Below are positions 43,416-53,605 of a stretch of 64,000 bases of DNA, one piece after another. Below the pieces are notes generated by a model. The model did no database searches. It was not told where the DNA came from and saw only the letters and a list, made by a program, of their open reading frames with translations. The translations under genes and the position numbers were made by a program. Within the stretch, counting starts at the first letter, position 1, and each line of letters starts with the position of its first letter. The stretch is from Saccharofermentans sp. (lineage in GTDB: Bacteria; Bacillota; Clostridia; Saccharofermentanales; Saccharofermentanaceae), in contig JAILMW010000004.1 in assembly GCA_024692235.1 (NCBI GenBank), forward strand, positions 1 through 64,000, read 5' to 3'.

Positions 43416-44585
43416 TCAAACTGCCGAAGTAAGGTCAGGCTCCACCCAGTGCTTATCTTCGTAAAGGGCGTCGTCGGCAGTCTTCGTGGCACGTGCAAAA
43501 TCCGAGAGCTTGCCGCTGTACTCCGCATAACCTATCGCTGCCCTTAAGTCGTACTTAGCCCCCGATTCTTTGTTGTGGCTATATACGGAATCCTTAAGAC
43601 GCTCCTTTAAGTACTCCGCCTCTCCGTCGTCTTTAAGCTTGGCGATGATGATGAATTCGTCTCCGCCGTATCGTGCTATGAAGTGACGGTGACTTTCGAC
43701 GGCGCATGCGATCTTAAGTCCTTCTGCGGCCTTTACTATGGCCTTGTCGCCTTCTATATGTCCGTAAGTATCGTTTATGGACTTAAACTTATTAAGGTCG
43801 ATCATGAAGACATATATCTTCTCGTCAGCGTCGGTCGCTCTAAGATCATTGGAGATATAACGCTTAAGCTGTGCTCTGTTATTAAGTGACGTAAGTGGAT
43901 CTTGTGAGACGATATCCTCCAGATTGACGATATAAACGTAGATCATCATGATGGTTATACCGAAGCAGAAAAGCGGGGCATTAAGGAAAAGCGTCTGAAC
44001 TACACCGGCGACACTTACGACAAGAGGATAAAAGCCGCTTGTTATATACTTCTTCCTTGAAGCGTAGTTTTCTTTCCTTCCTGCTCGCACAAATGACTTA
44101 AAGACCGCTATAAGGATGTAGATCAGCGGTGACGACAGAAAGATCCCGCAGTAAAGGAGCGTCACCTCGCCGTCTGCATTCAGGATATAGTCGCTTTTAA
44201 ATATACAAAGGAAAAGCATAAGGATAGCCGACGATATGGCTACGCTCTTGGTATAGAGCCTGTTCCTCTTATAGTCCATATACTTGGCTCCCTGACTTAC
44301 TTCTACATATAAGAACCAGTAGAATGTCATGAACGCCATCAGGGTATTATTACCCCAGTTAACAAGGAGCACTGCCGTCCTGCAGCTGTGGAATATCCCT
44401 CCGAGCTGCATTGCCCAGAAGCTGTCGCAGGCGAAGTAAAGGATGCTGAAGATGAGAACTCTATCATAGATGAGCTGCTTCTCCTGCCTGTCTACACTAT
44501 GTATGTTCTTGAAGAGCAATATCGAGAAAATGATCATGCATACGATATTGGCTTCAACATAAAAGAATGTATAATCCAGATCCAT
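43416..44585 (-). CDS. Membrane diguanylate cyclase (GGDEF)
   Basis: 389 residues. Seven hydrophobic segments (about 5-215) form a membrane sensor, then a GGDEF domain (about 225-385) with DPLTSLNNRAQL and intact FIARYGGDEFIII. No RxxD inhibitory site precedes the motif. No EAL domain. It probably makes c-di-GMP in response to a membrane or external cue. It has the same layout as the decayed gene at 38189. Confidence 0.92.
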   Translation of the reverse strand: MDLDYTFFYVEANIVCMIIFSILLFKNIHSVDRQEKQLIYDRVLIFSILYFACDSFWAMQLGGIFHSCRTAVLLVNWGNNTLMAFMTFYWFLYVEVSQGAKYMDYKRNRLYTKSVAISSAILMLFLCIFKSDYILNADGEVTLLYCGIFLSSPLIYILIAVFKSFVRAGRKENYASRKKYITSGFYPLVVSVAGVVQTLFLNAPLFCFGITIMMIYVYIVNLEDIVSQDPLTSLNNRAQLKRYISNDLRATDADEKIYVFMIDLNKFKSINDTYGHIEGDKAIVKAAEGLKIACAVESHRHFIARYGGDEFIIIAKLKDDGEAEYLKERLKDSVYSHNKESGAKYDLRAAIGYAEYSGKLSDFARATKTADDALYEDKHWVEPDLTSAV

Positions 44586-44605
44586 ATTGGGATTCTAACA
44601 TAAGA

Positions 44606-44635
44606 AAGGCCGCCGACTACGAGTACGGCGGTCTT
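44606..44635 (-). terminator. Terminator after the heavy-metal-binding gene
   Basis: AAGGCCGCCG (44606-44615) pairs with CGGCGGTCTT (44626-44635) including one G-U, with a 10-base loop. CTTTCTTA follows on the minus strand. Confidence 0.7.
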
Positions 44636-44668
44636 ATTAAAATTCTTTTTACAAACAGGTCACGAAAG

Positions 44669-44899
44669 TCATATAGTTTCCACGTTTATGTCCGTAACCT
44701 CGTATCCTGCGTCTTCTATAGCCTTAGATACCGAATCTTTATCCAAGGTTTCCTCGGATTCGATTACCGTAACCTTAGCTTCGTGATCCGAATTGACGCT
44801 TATTACCTTGAAGTTATCCGAGATCGCATCGTTTACATGCTTCTCGCACATCATGCACATCATGCCGGTAACATTAACTGTAGTCTTATACATAGGCAT
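44669..44899 (-). CDS. Heavy-metal-associated (HMA) domain protein, CopZ-like
   Basis: 76 residues from ATG 44899, which overlaps the upstream stop as TGATG; ATG 44893 is an alternative. The metal site is VTGMMCMMCEKHV, the GMxCxxC motif of copper chaperones and P-type ATPase metal-binding domains, with an extra Met between the Cys residues. The ferredoxin-like fold is supported by EAKVTVIESEETLDKDSV and AIEDAGYEV. No copper ATPase gene is nearby. Probably copper or another soft metal. Confidence 0.88.
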   Translation of the reverse strand: MPMYKTTVNVTGMMCMMCEKHVNDAISDNFKVISVNSDHEAKVTVIESEETLDKDSVSKAIEDAGYEVTDINVETI

Positions 44900-45069
44900 C
44901 ACTTCTTGAGAGTCTTTGCGATGGTATCAACATCGGGAAGATCCACCTTGACCTTCTTCTCAACTTCATTGATAGCCTTATCGACTGCAGCCTTAGCTTC
45001 CTTATTCTTGGAAACCTTGTCTACTGCATCCTCTGCTGCATCCTTGATCTTGTTTACATCGAGAGCCAT
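44899..45069 (-). CDS. 56-residue helical Lys/Asp-rich protein
   Basis: A short gene easily missed by length cut-offs. ATG 45069 follows a near-perfect AAGGAGG eight bases upstream. The product begins MALDVNKIKDAAEDAVDKV, continues as a charged amphipathic helix, and ends VDLPDVDTIAKTLKK. Its stop overlaps the HMA gene's start (TGATG), so the two are translationally coupled. The VDLPD-type tail recalls small helical proteins of Clostridia that I cannot name. It may be a partner or regulator of the metal-binding peptide. Confidence 0.75.
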   Translation of the reverse strand: MALDVNKIKDAAEDAVDKVSKNKEAKAAVDKAINEVEKKVKVDLPDVDTIAKTLKK

Positions 45070-45107
45070 TTATGTATCCTCCTTAGGAATAAGATGGTTA
45101 TATTATA

Positions 45108-46184
45108 TCACTCTGCTACCTTACATGAACGGATACAGACTCCGAGCTTACGATCGTCATCCACACCGTCCTTTTCCTTCGGGGACCAGACTTCATTAGG
45201 ATGTATCCTTATGATGCCGCTATTCTCATCAACCTTTATACGGATAGTGATCTCGGGTCTGTTGATCCTATTAAGCCTTCCGGTGTATCCGCACACTATC
45301 CTGCCTCGACCTATCACTTTATCAAGTTCGTTATATATACGGATCTTATTGGAGAACCTGGATCTCAGGACCAGTTCCACCTTCTTCCCCGTGAACCTTC
45401 CAAGATCGATCTTGCTGTCACTTCCGGTCCATCTGAAAAGCTCACCGTTCTCATCTGTCTCCACGGGATATGTGTCCTTGAAGAGGATATCCTTCTTAAG
45501 GTTCAGGCACGAGCCGTTATATTCCTTAAGTTCAGCATCGCAAAGGAGCACATCCCAATGCGCATCGTAGCCCTGCCATCTCTGACCGGTATTCTCATTC
45601 TCATCAAAGATCTCATAGATCAGGACATTTGGGATATCACATAAAACTTGCCTTATTCGCATCTCCTTAATGTGGTTCACTACAAGAAGATATGCATTGG
45701 GACCGTACTTCTCTCTTATGATCGCTCCAAGGCGCCTTGCATCGTCGACTGAAATGTTCAGACGGACAAAGAGGATATCTTTATCCTGTCCTTTAAGTGA
45801 CAGTACTCTGTTCAGGCGGCGGGTCACGATATCCTTTACCTCAGGGTAAGCTTCTTCATATGTCTTATCCTTGGGAAAGATATGCTGATGTATCGCATTG
45901 AACTTAGTATCGGTTATCCTTCTGCATTCGCTCTGACTCTCACATTCTTCAACGAGATTTCCAAGCGTCAGCCATCCGTCAAAATCAGATTCCACAGCGC
46001 GGATGATATCCTCAGGTTCGGTAAGGAATACCCAGTCGAATGGCATGGATTCCTTACGAAGTTCAAGTCTTTTAAGCTGAAAAGCCACCTGACATGTACC
46101 GCCCAGGGATATGACATTATCCCATGTCTTAAAGCGCAATATAGGATCGAGATCCTTCTCGCTTATTACATCGATATATTCCAT
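45108..46184 (-). CDS. DUF1796 putative papain-like cysteine peptidase
   Basis: 358 residues from ATG 46184, GAGGTG four bases upstream. The family stretch is ISLGGTCQVAFQLKRLELRK followed by SMPFDW, where the Cys is the proposed nucleophile. The first 220 residues form this domain; the rest is beta-rich (FTGKKVELVLRSRFSNKIRI). DUF1796 proteins often sit in polysaccharide or surface-glycan loci and may modify glycans rather than cut peptides. It starts 13 bases after the large membrane protein gene, as part of the same operon. Confidence 0.85.
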   Translation of the reverse strand: MEYIDVISEKDLDPILRFKTWDNVISLGGTCQVAFQLKRLELRKESMPFDWVFLTEPEDIIRAVESDFDGWLTLGNLVEECESQSECRRITDTKFNAIHQHIFPKDKTYEEAYPEVKDIVTRRLNRVLSLKGQDKDILFVRLNISVDDARRLGAIIREKYGPNAYLLVVNHIKEMRIRQVLCDIPNVLIYEIFDENENTGQRWQGYDAHWDVLLCDAELKEYNGSCLNLKKDILFKDTYPVETDENGELFRWTGSDSKIDLGRFTGKKVELVLRSRFSNKIRIYNELDKVIGRGRIVCGYTGRLNRINRPEITIRIKVDENSGIIRIHPNEVWSPKEKDGVDDDRKLGVCIRSCKVAE

Positions 46185-46197
46185 ATGCACCTCTTGA

Positions 46198-48663
46198 TCA
46201 CGACACGAATGTAACGTTCTCGATCGCGAATCCAAGCTGCCTCGGATCGGCCGGATTATTTATCGATGCATCCCACAGGTTCGACTCAAATCTTATAACA
46301 TTATCACCTTCATCGAACATTTCGTCGTCTATTTGAAGCGTGAATCCTTCTTCGTTAACGCCGGGAGCAAGAGTTACCGTGTCGATGAACTCATCGTTGA
46401 TATATACATCTATACTGATGCATCCGTTTTCTGCCGCACCGAAGGGGATTCCTGGCATAAGATCAACGGTCATCGTATAATCACGGTCTTCAAGATCGCA
46501 GTTAAGTTCCACGACTTCGGAACCTGTCCATGCGTATGTAAGCTCATAGCCTGCAAGACCGGTGTAGCTGTCGTAGAAATCCGAGATAGGATATTCCCTG
46601 AGATCCGTATGCGCCATCCTGTATACGTAGATCGTCTCTTCCCTTGAAGAGAAATCAGTAGGATACAAAGTCACGGGGAAGGGATCTCTCGTACAATCCT
46701 CTTCGTAATCGTAAGTATTCATATAAACAAGTTCGAACTCGGTATCAGTATCGTACATCGGATAGCGCTTTATGACGTATATATCCTTATGGTCATTCCA
46801 AAGATCCACAGCCATCTCTTCGAAGTCCTTATACTGCGGATAGACGTCGGCGTCAGTCATGGCATCTATGCCTGCCCACATAACGAGCCTTGAATTCTCG
46901 GCGACTATAACGGCATCGTCCTCGTCAAAGAGCTCTGTGATGGAATTCATTACTTCCCATGTGACTTTCGTATCGTCTCTGCTTGTAAGAAGCGACATAT
47001 TGGTGGGAACGAATATGCTCATGCAAAGAACAAATACGGGAACCGTGATATATGCCTTTATATTCTTCCTTTCGTTAAGAACAAACATAACAAACAGGAC
47101 CGCTACAGAGAGGAAGGGCACAAGATATCTGGTGTAATACATCAGAGGATGTGCGGAACCGTTAAGGAATGCTGAATAGACAAGTACAAGGTAGAAGAAC
47201 ATGATGGACAATGTGGATGTCTTATTATCCTTGATCATGTCTGAAGGTCTTACGAGCGCCAGGACTATCGCGGCTACAAAGAGGATAAGTCCTCCCGCCA
47301 TAGCGTAGTTATAGAATGTAGTCCTCATGAACAGCTTAAGTCCGTCAAGAGCCGTAGGCTGATCTGCCCTTACGATACCCAGGGCGATCTTAAGGATCGG
47401 AACAGCTATCAGAACTCTAAGCCCCCATCTGAATATCTTATTCTTACCAAGTATCAGGAGCCTGTTGTTATTTCTTAAGAACTTACCTATGAAGATAGTA
47501 AAGAGAGAGATAACAAACATATAGATAAGCGCTACCAGGATGACCTGACCGTCAAGATCGCTGACACTGTGTTCCGCACCCTTTATAACAAATAACCTCA
47601 TGTAGTTATTTCTTGTATAGATCGGCTGGATCCTGCTCATGGTAAAGAAGCTCATAACCTGAAGAGCCGGCATCGCATACATAAGGCCAACATATTTCTT
47701 CTCTGCAGTTGCTATATACCTGAAGGCATATACACCGATAAAAAGCGGAACGATGGTATAGAAAGATACGTGATACATGCCGTATACAGCTGCGGGAACT
47801 ATGCTCAAGATATCAGACCACTTGGTGTCGGTCGTAAGAAGCCACAGGAAGAGCATTATAAGAAGTGCCATGAAGCTCTCGGTAAGAGAAGACTTCATGA
47901 GCCATATAACGGCAGGCGAGAATCCTACCGCAAAGCATGACAGGCAGCTGTATACCTTACTGAAACCGAGTCTTACGGTGACAAAATAAGTAAGGAAGAT
48001 AAGAAGGACATAGATAAGAGTCTGCACGCCCTGGATATCCTCGGGACCGAATATGCTTCCCCATGTTGCCATGAGAGCGGAAAATGACGGTATACCGTGG
48101 ATATATCTTAAGGAAGGGCTTATACCCTCGTGATAGTTGGGATCCTTATATCCTTCGCGAAGCGCGTCGAAGCCGTTGGTGTAGTCGATGCTCTGCTTAA
48201 ATGTCTCCCTGTCCTCCTCGGAAAGGTCGTAGTAGCCTTCAAAGTCCTTGACCGCAGAAGTATCTCCGCTCATGTAGTAGAGAGCCTGAACCTGATATCC
48301 GCCTTCGTCCTGACCCATGCCGTAGCAGCCGTTCTTAAGGCTCACGAAAGGCACCAGGAATACACATATTATTATCGGTATGAGTGCATTTCGTACAGAA
48401 GTATCGCACACGAACTTCTTTCCCTTCTTAAGAAGGAGCGTAGCCGTCAAGGTAAGGGTCGATACGATGAACATCGTACTTACTGTCCTTAATACGGAAT
48501 ACTTATCTATGGTGAAAAGCACAAAGCTTATGACGACATGAAGACACATGAGAAGTGCCGTTCCTACCGCTACAGATTCAAATATATTACGTTTGCCGAG
48601 GATAACTATCGCCGTTATGGAAGCAGCGAATACCGCTATCAGGGACAAGACTCCTATCAACAT
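46198..48663 (-). CDS. Large multi-spanning GT-C-like membrane protein with C-terminal beta domain
   Basis: 821 residues from ATG 48663, seven bases from GGAGG (a GTG one codon before is possible). About 13 membrane helices fill residues 1-540. The first outward loop carries YGMGQDEGGYQ, an acidic motif in the place where GT-C glycosyltransferases (ArnT/PMT type) have their catalytic Asp/Glu. Residues 550-821 lie outside and end in a beta-sandwich-like domain. Predicted to transfer sugars from a lipid-linked donor, but the activity is unproven. Confidence 0.75.
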   Translation of the reverse strand: MLIGVLSLIAVFAASITAIVILGKRNIFESVAVGTALLMCLHVVISFVLFTIDKYSVLRTVSTMFIVSTLTLTATLLLKKGKKFVCDTSVRNALIPIIICVFLVPFVSLKNGCYGMGQDEGGYQVQALYYMSGDTSAVKDFEGYYDLSEEDRETFKQSIDYTNGFDALREGYKDPNYHEGISPSLRYIHGIPSFSALMATWGSIFGPEDIQGVQTLIYVLLIFLTYFVTVRLGFSKVYSCLSCFAVGFSPAVIWLMKSSLTESFMALLIMLFLWLLTTDTKWSDILSIVPAAVYGMYHVSFYTIVPLFIGVYAFRYIATAEKKYVGLMYAMPALQVMSFFTMSRIQPIYTRNNYMRLFVIKGAEHSVSDLDGQVILVALIYMFVISLFTIFIGKFLRNNNRLLILGKNKIFRWGLRVLIAVPILKIALGIVRADQPTALDGLKLFMRTTFYNYAMAGGLILFVAAIVLALVRPSDMIKDNKTSTLSIMFFYLVLVYSAFLNGSAHPLMYYTRYLVPFLSVAVLFVMFVLNERKNIKAYITVPVFVLCMSIFVPTNMSLLTSRDDTKVTWEVMNSITELFDEDDAVIVAENSRLVMWAGIDAMTDADVYPQYKDFEEMAVDLWNDHKDIYVIKRYPMYDTDTEFELVYMNTYDYEEDCTRDPFPVTLYPTDFSSREETIYVYRMAHTDLREYPISDFYDSYTGLAGYELTYAWTGSEVVELNCDLEDRDYTMTVDLMPGIPFGAAENGCISIDVYINDEFIDTVTLAPGVNEEGFTLQIDDEMFDEGDNVIRFESNLWDASINNPADPRQLGFAIENVTFVS

Positions 48664-48693
48664 CACAAAACCTCCGTAAGATACATATACGTA

Positions 48694-50547
48694 TTATACT
48701 TCTTCATCAGGGATCCTTTCATAATAACCGAAGTTGGTATCCCCGTATACGAAGTGATCGACCACTTCGTAACCTTCGAACTCAGTGTCTTCCGACCAGA
48801 ACTTGATAAAGTGGTCGGCACCTTCGACATCTTCAAGATAGAACCTGAAATCATCGGTCCCGTCATCTCTTCCCATCTCCAGAAAGAGTGCCGATACTCC
48901 ATACCCTTCCGCGACCGTATCAGGCGCGATACGTGAATCCATATCAAGGGCAAATTCCCTGAAGCCTTTATAGTCCCAGGCACCGGAATCCCTGATGCCG
49001 AAGATGTTCTTATAGTAATTCCTGTTCATGGCGCCGAATGTAAAAAGCGCTGTGCAGGCGTAGATACATGCCGTCTTCTTGATGACAGAATAAAGATCCT
49101 TCTTCGAATCTATGCCTGATGCAAGTACAGATGCGGCAAGGACGCAATACCCCAGAAAGATCGCGGGACCTCCTTCACTGTCATTGACATAATATGTGAT
49201 TATCCCTATCCCGAATATAGAAGTCGAGAGTGCGAACATCACCTTGGAGGAATCGTTATGCTTTATTATAAGCTGCCACGCTCCCCAGAGAGCACACACC
49301 ATACAGATCATCACGGTATGTATATATTCGGCATTGCCGATGGCGATCGGCGAGCTGATGCTGGCTATATGTCCTGCGGACTTCATATATCCCGTAAGAG
49401 CCTTAAGGCCCATAACAAAGCCGCCCCTTGATCGGTTGAAGATATTAAGGACAGCAAGAGCCAAGGCGCAGGAAGATATCACAGTCACCATCTCCGAGAC
49501 GATCAGTGACAGCAACCTGTTGCGCTCCCTGCCGAAGATCACGCAGCCGCTTATGCCCCAGGCTACTGCGCAGAGGATACCTGATTCCATGTTCCATATG
49601 ACCGCACATGTCGTGAGTATAAGTCCTGCGGCAAATACCTTGCCTGACTTTATGCCCCTTCTTCCCATTAAGGTGAGAGCAAGGATCGTCAGTGCCGGGA
49701 ATATCATCCTGTGAGGAAAGCTCATCCAGTACATGCTGACCGCAAGTATACCGCTGACACCTAAGACAGCAAGAGATGTGATCTTGATAATAAACTGCTT
49801 TACCGATAAGACAAGCGATACTGCAAGTGAGATATAAGTGATCGCTGCAAGGCTCCCCATAAGAAGACCGATGGTCCTCATGTTGGCTCCAAAGAGCTTC
49901 AGAGGGAGGATAAAGAACAGCGCATAGTGGCCGTAGAGCTCAGATTCCAGCCCTCTGAAAGGATGGCCGAAATAGATATTCACGATGGAATCTATATAGG
50001 AAGACGAATGAAATACGTTATACATAGTCCCGAATGACCATGTGGTGAACGTATTCATATAGCAGCAGCTGAGGAACCACAACGCCGCAAATCCCGCTGT
50101 CTCTATGACTATTACCGCAGTCTTTATTGTCTTGAGCCTGTCGTGATCTATTAAGCGCGAGTAGATAACGACGGTGCCGATAACATAAAGAAACAGCGCT
50201 ATAAGGTACTTGGGCGTATATCTCTTATCCCCTGAGAGGAACTGATAGATCTCGAAGCTTATGACCAGGAAGAATACTGAAGCCGCTGCTGTTATAACGG
50301 CGGACAGTACCTTATTCTCTTCTGCCGGCAATGATCTTCGAAGTATAGGAAATGCCGCTACAGACACCATAAGCCACACTAATACAGCCAACACATATGT
50401 CTTTATGTTTCCGAGAGACGCTATCCCTATGGCAGAATCGGGAGATGCGACAGACGCTCTGACAAATACAAAAGAAGCTATGGATCCGAGGACAACGGAG
50501 ATCAAGAAGGAAAGCTTTTCCCTGTTATCTGACTTTGCTTCCGACAT
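48694..50547 (-). CDS. Multi-spanning membrane protein, tandem paralogue A
   Basis: 617 residues with about 13 helices, then an outward C-terminal domain of about 100 residues. That domain reads MDSRIAPDTVAEGYGVSALF, then DGTDDFRFYLEDVEGADHFI and KFWSEDTEFEGYEVVDHF. The next gene upstream has the same length and the same C-terminal sequence pattern, so they arose by duplication. A long loop with FGTMYNVFHSSSYIDSIVNI and a GxExxxYGHY motif is shared too. Probably a GT-C type enzyme or polysaccharide-modifying factor; no family is certain. GAGGG lies five bases before the ATG. Confidence 0.7.
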   Translation of the reverse strand: MSEAKSDNREKLSFLISVVLGSIASFVFVRASVASPDSAIGIASLGNIKTYVLAVLVWLMVSVAAFPILRRSLPAEENKVLSAVITAAASVFFLVISFEIYQFLSGDKRYTPKYLIALFLYVIGTVVIYSRLIDHDRLKTIKTAVIVIETAGFAALWFLSCCYMNTFTTWSFGTMYNVFHSSSYIDSIVNIYFGHPFRGLESELYGHYALFFILPLKLFGANMRTIGLLMGSLAAITYISLAVSLVLSVKQFIIKITSLAVLGVSGILAVSMYWMSFPHRMIFPALTILALTLMGRRGIKSGKVFAAGLILTTCAVIWNMESGILCAVAWGISGCVIFGRERNRLLSLIVSEMVTVISSCALALAVLNIFNRSRGGFVMGLKALTGYMKSAGHIASISSPIAIGNAEYIHTVMICMVCALWGAWQLIIKHNDSSKVMFALSTSIFGIGIITYYVNDSEGGPAIFLGYCVLAASVLASGIDSKKDLYSVIKKTACIYACTALFTFGAMNRNYYKNIFGIRDSGAWDYKGFREFALDMDSRIAPDTVAEGYGVSALFLEMGRDDGTDDFRFYLEDVEGADHFIKFWSEDTEFEGYEVVDHFVYGDTNFGYYERIPDEEV

Positions 50548-50555
50548 TCATTCCC

Positions 50556-52400
50556 TCACTGCTCTTCGCTATGGATCTTCTCAAAATATCCGAAGTTGGT
50601 ACCGTTGTAGCAGAAATGATCTACACACTCGTAACCTTCGAACTCGACTTCTTCAGACCAGAACTTGATAAAGTGCTCTGATCCGTCTACTTCTTCAAAA
50701 TTGAAATGGAAATCATCGGTTCCCCTGTCTCTTCCCATGGCAAGGAAAAGCGCGGTGGTTCCGTATCCGCCTCCGACTGTATCGGGAGCTATCCTGGAAT
50801 CAACATCGTCCGCGAATGCCTGGAAGCTGTCATATTCCCACGCCTGAGTGGGTTCTATGTTCAGGTGATTGAGCCTGAAGTCCCAGTTGATCGCACCGAA
50901 TACATAGATCACGACGCATGCATATACACAAAGGCCCTTCTTTATCAGGGAATAAAGATCGACGGAACGGTCGATGCCGGAAGCTCCCAGAGCAGCTGCC
51001 ATGATGAGATAGATCATGATGATCGTGGGACCGCCGTCAGAGTCATTTACATAGTATGTGGCAAGACCGATACCGAATACCGCTACACCCAAAGAAAGCA
51101 TAACCTTGGACGAGGAATCTTCTTTTATAAGCATCTTCCACAGTCCCCACAGACCACAGATCATGCAGAGGATGACCATATGAACATATTCAAGGTTGCC
51201 GATCGGAACCGGTGAAGCCTGATGCGAGACGAATCCGCTGGTAAAAGAATATCCCACCAGATCCATAAAGGACATTGCCTCGCCGCCCGCATGATGGTTG
51301 TAGATATTAAGGATCGCAAGTGCCGCACCCGAAGATACGACTACTGTAGCAACGAAGGATATGATCAGATTAACGATCTTAGGAAGCTTCTTTCCTAATG
51401 CAAAAGTTCCGCATATGCTCCATGCGATAGTACAAAGGATCCCCGTCTCAAAGTTCCATATAAGAGCGGACGTTGTCAGTATGAACCCCGAGAAGAACAG
51501 TACCGTCCTGAACTTCTTCATCTTTCCGAATACCGCGATAAGAAGCAATGTCAGCGCAGGGAAAAGTATCCTGTGAGGATAGCTCTGCCAGTACATGCTG
51601 ACTGCAAGGATACCGCTTACGCCGATCGTTGCAAGAGATGCTACCTTCACTATGAACTGCTTTATCGACAGATGAAGCGCCAGCGCGATCGATACATATG
51701 AGATCGCAGCGAAGGAACCCATAAGTATTCCTATGGACTTGGTATTTGCTCCCATTATCTTGAGCGGTATGATCATAAGAAGCGCGTAGTGACCGTATAC
51801 TTCAGATTCCATTCCCACGAACGGATGGCCGTAAAATATGTCACCTATGGTATCGATATATGCGGAAGTGTGGTAGATGTTATACATCATGTCGAAGGAC
51901 CAGGGCGTATAAGTATTCTGGTAGCAACAGTTGAGATACCAGACTCTTGCAAAGTAAAATACTACACCTGCCAGGATGACGCCTTTAAGGATGAAGAGAC
52001 ATCTCTCCTCATAAAGGCTATAGACCAGTACTGTAGCTACTACAAATGCGGTGCAGCGTATAAGGACCTTCGTCGTACTTCCTTCGCCCGTAAAAAGATA
52101 GGCCTCGCGGCTCATGTAAGCAAAGAACGCCAAAGCGATAATGCCAAGAAGTGCCGATATCCCCTTCTTGCCCTTGGAAGGCAGGATCTTGGAGAAAACG
52201 ATATAGATACCGGACGAAGATATAAGCCACAAAAGGATCGATATAATGTATGTCTTTATATTGCCGAGAGTCTCTATTCCGAGAGACGATGCGGGTTTAC
52301 CAAACGAATACTTTACAAATAGTGTGGTGATGACAAGACCGATACCGGCGGATAAGAAGAAGGCACTCCTCTCCTTGTCGTAAAAGTGATCTTCCTGCAT
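50556..52400 (-). CDS. Multi-spanning membrane protein, tandem paralogue B
   Basis: 614 residues, aligned throughout with the 617-residue neighbour: FDMMYNIYHTSAYIDTIGDI, MESEVYGHYALL, VSGILAVSMYWQSYPHRI and C-terminal RIAPDTVGGGYGTTALFLAM. About 13 helices. The ribosome binding site AGGGGGA lies in the last codons of the DUF815 gene, which stops two bases before this ATG, so expression is tied to that ATPase. Function as for its paralogue. Confidence 0.7.
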   Translation of the reverse strand: MQEDHFYDKERSAFFLSAGIGLVITTLFVKYSFGKPASSLGIETLGNIKTYIISILLWLISSSGIYIVFSKILPSKGKKGISALLGIIALAFFAYMSREAYLFTGEGSTTKVLIRCTAFVVATVLVYSLYEERCLFILKGVILAGVVFYFARVWYLNCCYQNTYTPWSFDMMYNIYHTSAYIDTIGDIFYGHPFVGMESEVYGHYALLMIIPLKIMGANTKSIGILMGSFAAISYVSIALALHLSIKQFIVKVASLATIGVSGILAVSMYWQSYPHRILFPALTLLLIAVFGKMKKFRTVLFFSGFILTTSALIWNFETGILCTIAWSICGTFALGKKLPKIVNLIISFVATVVVSSGAALAILNIYNHHAGGEAMSFMDLVGYSFTSGFVSHQASPVPIGNLEYVHMVILCMICGLWGLWKMLIKEDSSSKVMLSLGVAVFGIGLATYYVNDSDGGPTIIMIYLIMAAALGASGIDRSVDLYSLIKKGLCVYACVVIYVFGAINWDFRLNHLNIEPTQAWEYDSFQAFADDVDSRIAPDTVGGGYGTTALFLAMGRDRGTDDFHFNFEEVDGSEHFIKFWSEEVEFEGYECVDHFCYNGTNFGYFEKIHSEEQ

Positions 52401-52402
52401 CT

Positions 52403-53605
52403 TTATCCCCCTATAAGATCTACGAATTGTCTGGCAAGTCTTGCGGATCTTCCGCCGCCTCTTAAGGCGAACTGCTCCGCCTTGAGATCCAGTTCCTCAT
52501 CGGATATCTTGATACCTCTGATCTCACAAAGCTTATGGACTATCGTTAAGAAGTCCTGCTTATTGGGCTTATCGAAGAGGACCTTAAGGCCGAATCTCTC
52601 TGAAAGTGACATCTGCTCCGCAATAGTATCCGACTTATGGATCTCGTCGCTTCGATCTGCAAAAGATTCCTTTATCAGATGTCTTCTGTTACTTGTCGCA
52701 TATATGACGATATTCTTCCTGCCGCCTGATGCAGCGCCTTCAAGGACGGACTTTAAGGAACCGATCCTGTCGTCGTTACTTTCAAAGGAGACATCGTCTA
52801 TAAAAAGTATGAACTTCATGGGGATCTGAGAGAGCATCTCTATAACTTCATGAAGGTTCATTATCTCAGTCTTTGGAAGCTCTACAAGGCGAAGGCCGTC
52901 CTTCTCGAACATCCTTGCCACTGCCTTAACGGTAGAAGACTTACCTGTTCCCGCATCACCGTATAAAAGGGCATCTGCTGCTCTCTTCCCCATAAGGAAA
53001 GACCTGGTGTTGGAGATAACCTTCTCGCGTTGCCTTTCGTAGCAGAAGAGCTCCTCGGCCTTAATGGGATCGGGATGCTTTACGGGTTTTATCTCGCCTT
53101 TATCTATCTTGAACATAAGATACTTGGCGTAGATGCCGTATCCTGTTGTCGCAAGATTATCTATGACACGCATATACTGCGTCTTGAAGTCTATCTGAGA
53201 CGATGTAAAGTCGGGAAGATATCCGTCGTAGTACATCGCTTCCTTGAAGTCGTAGGAAGTATTGCTTCCGATCTGCGTCAGAAGATCAAGTTCCCTCTCC
53301 GCCGTAAGCGTGATAAGAGTACTCATCTGCGTTGCTTCCTCGGGATTAACCAGTGTATCTATCCTGTGCTTTAAGTAAGGGTTCATGTCCTCAAGGAGCG
53401 CATCCCACATGGCACCTGAGAGGTCGGCATCGGTCCTTAATGAATACAATACGGAGACGAACTTGCCGTAGGCTTCGATCATCTCATCTATTGTATAGCC
53501 CGCTTCCATCTTCTTTAAGAATTCGCACAGACTGTTCAGGGGCTCCGCATAGCGAACCCCTCTGAACAATGCAAGTGAATCTATCTCTCTTAAAAGATCA
53601 GACAT
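52403..53605 (-). CDS. DUF815 AAA+ ATPase
   Basis: 400 residues. The N-terminal 190 residues are helical and family-specific. The ATPase part has Walker [17 protein letters not shown], Walker [12 protein letters not shown], and a sensor region [16 protein letters not shown]. The C-terminal lid has [16 protein letters not shown]. It starts inside the ilvD stop (8-base overlap). Family members are conserved, cytoplasmic and uncharacterised. Coupling to membrane glycan-type genes suggests a role outside amino acid synthesis. Confidence 0.92.
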   Translation of the reverse strand: MSDLLREIDSLALFRGVRYAEPLNSLCEFLKKMEAGYTIDEMIEAYGKFVSVLYSLRTDADLSGAMWDALLEDMNPYLKHRIDTLVNPEEATQMSTLITLTAERELDLLTQIGSNTSYDFKEAMYYDGYLPDFTSSQIDFKTQYMRVIDNLATTGYGIYAKYLMFKIDKGEIKPVKHPDPIKAEELFCYERQREKVISNTRSFLMGKRAADALLYGDAGTGKSSTVKAVARMFEKDGLRLVELPKTEIMNLHEVIEMLSQIPMKFILFIDDVSFESNDDRIGSLKSVLEGAASGGRKNIVIYATSNRRHLIKESFADRSDEIHKSDTIAEQMSLSERFGLKVLFDKPNKQDFLTIVHKLCEIRGIKISDEELDLKAEQFALRGGGRSARLARQFVDLIGG

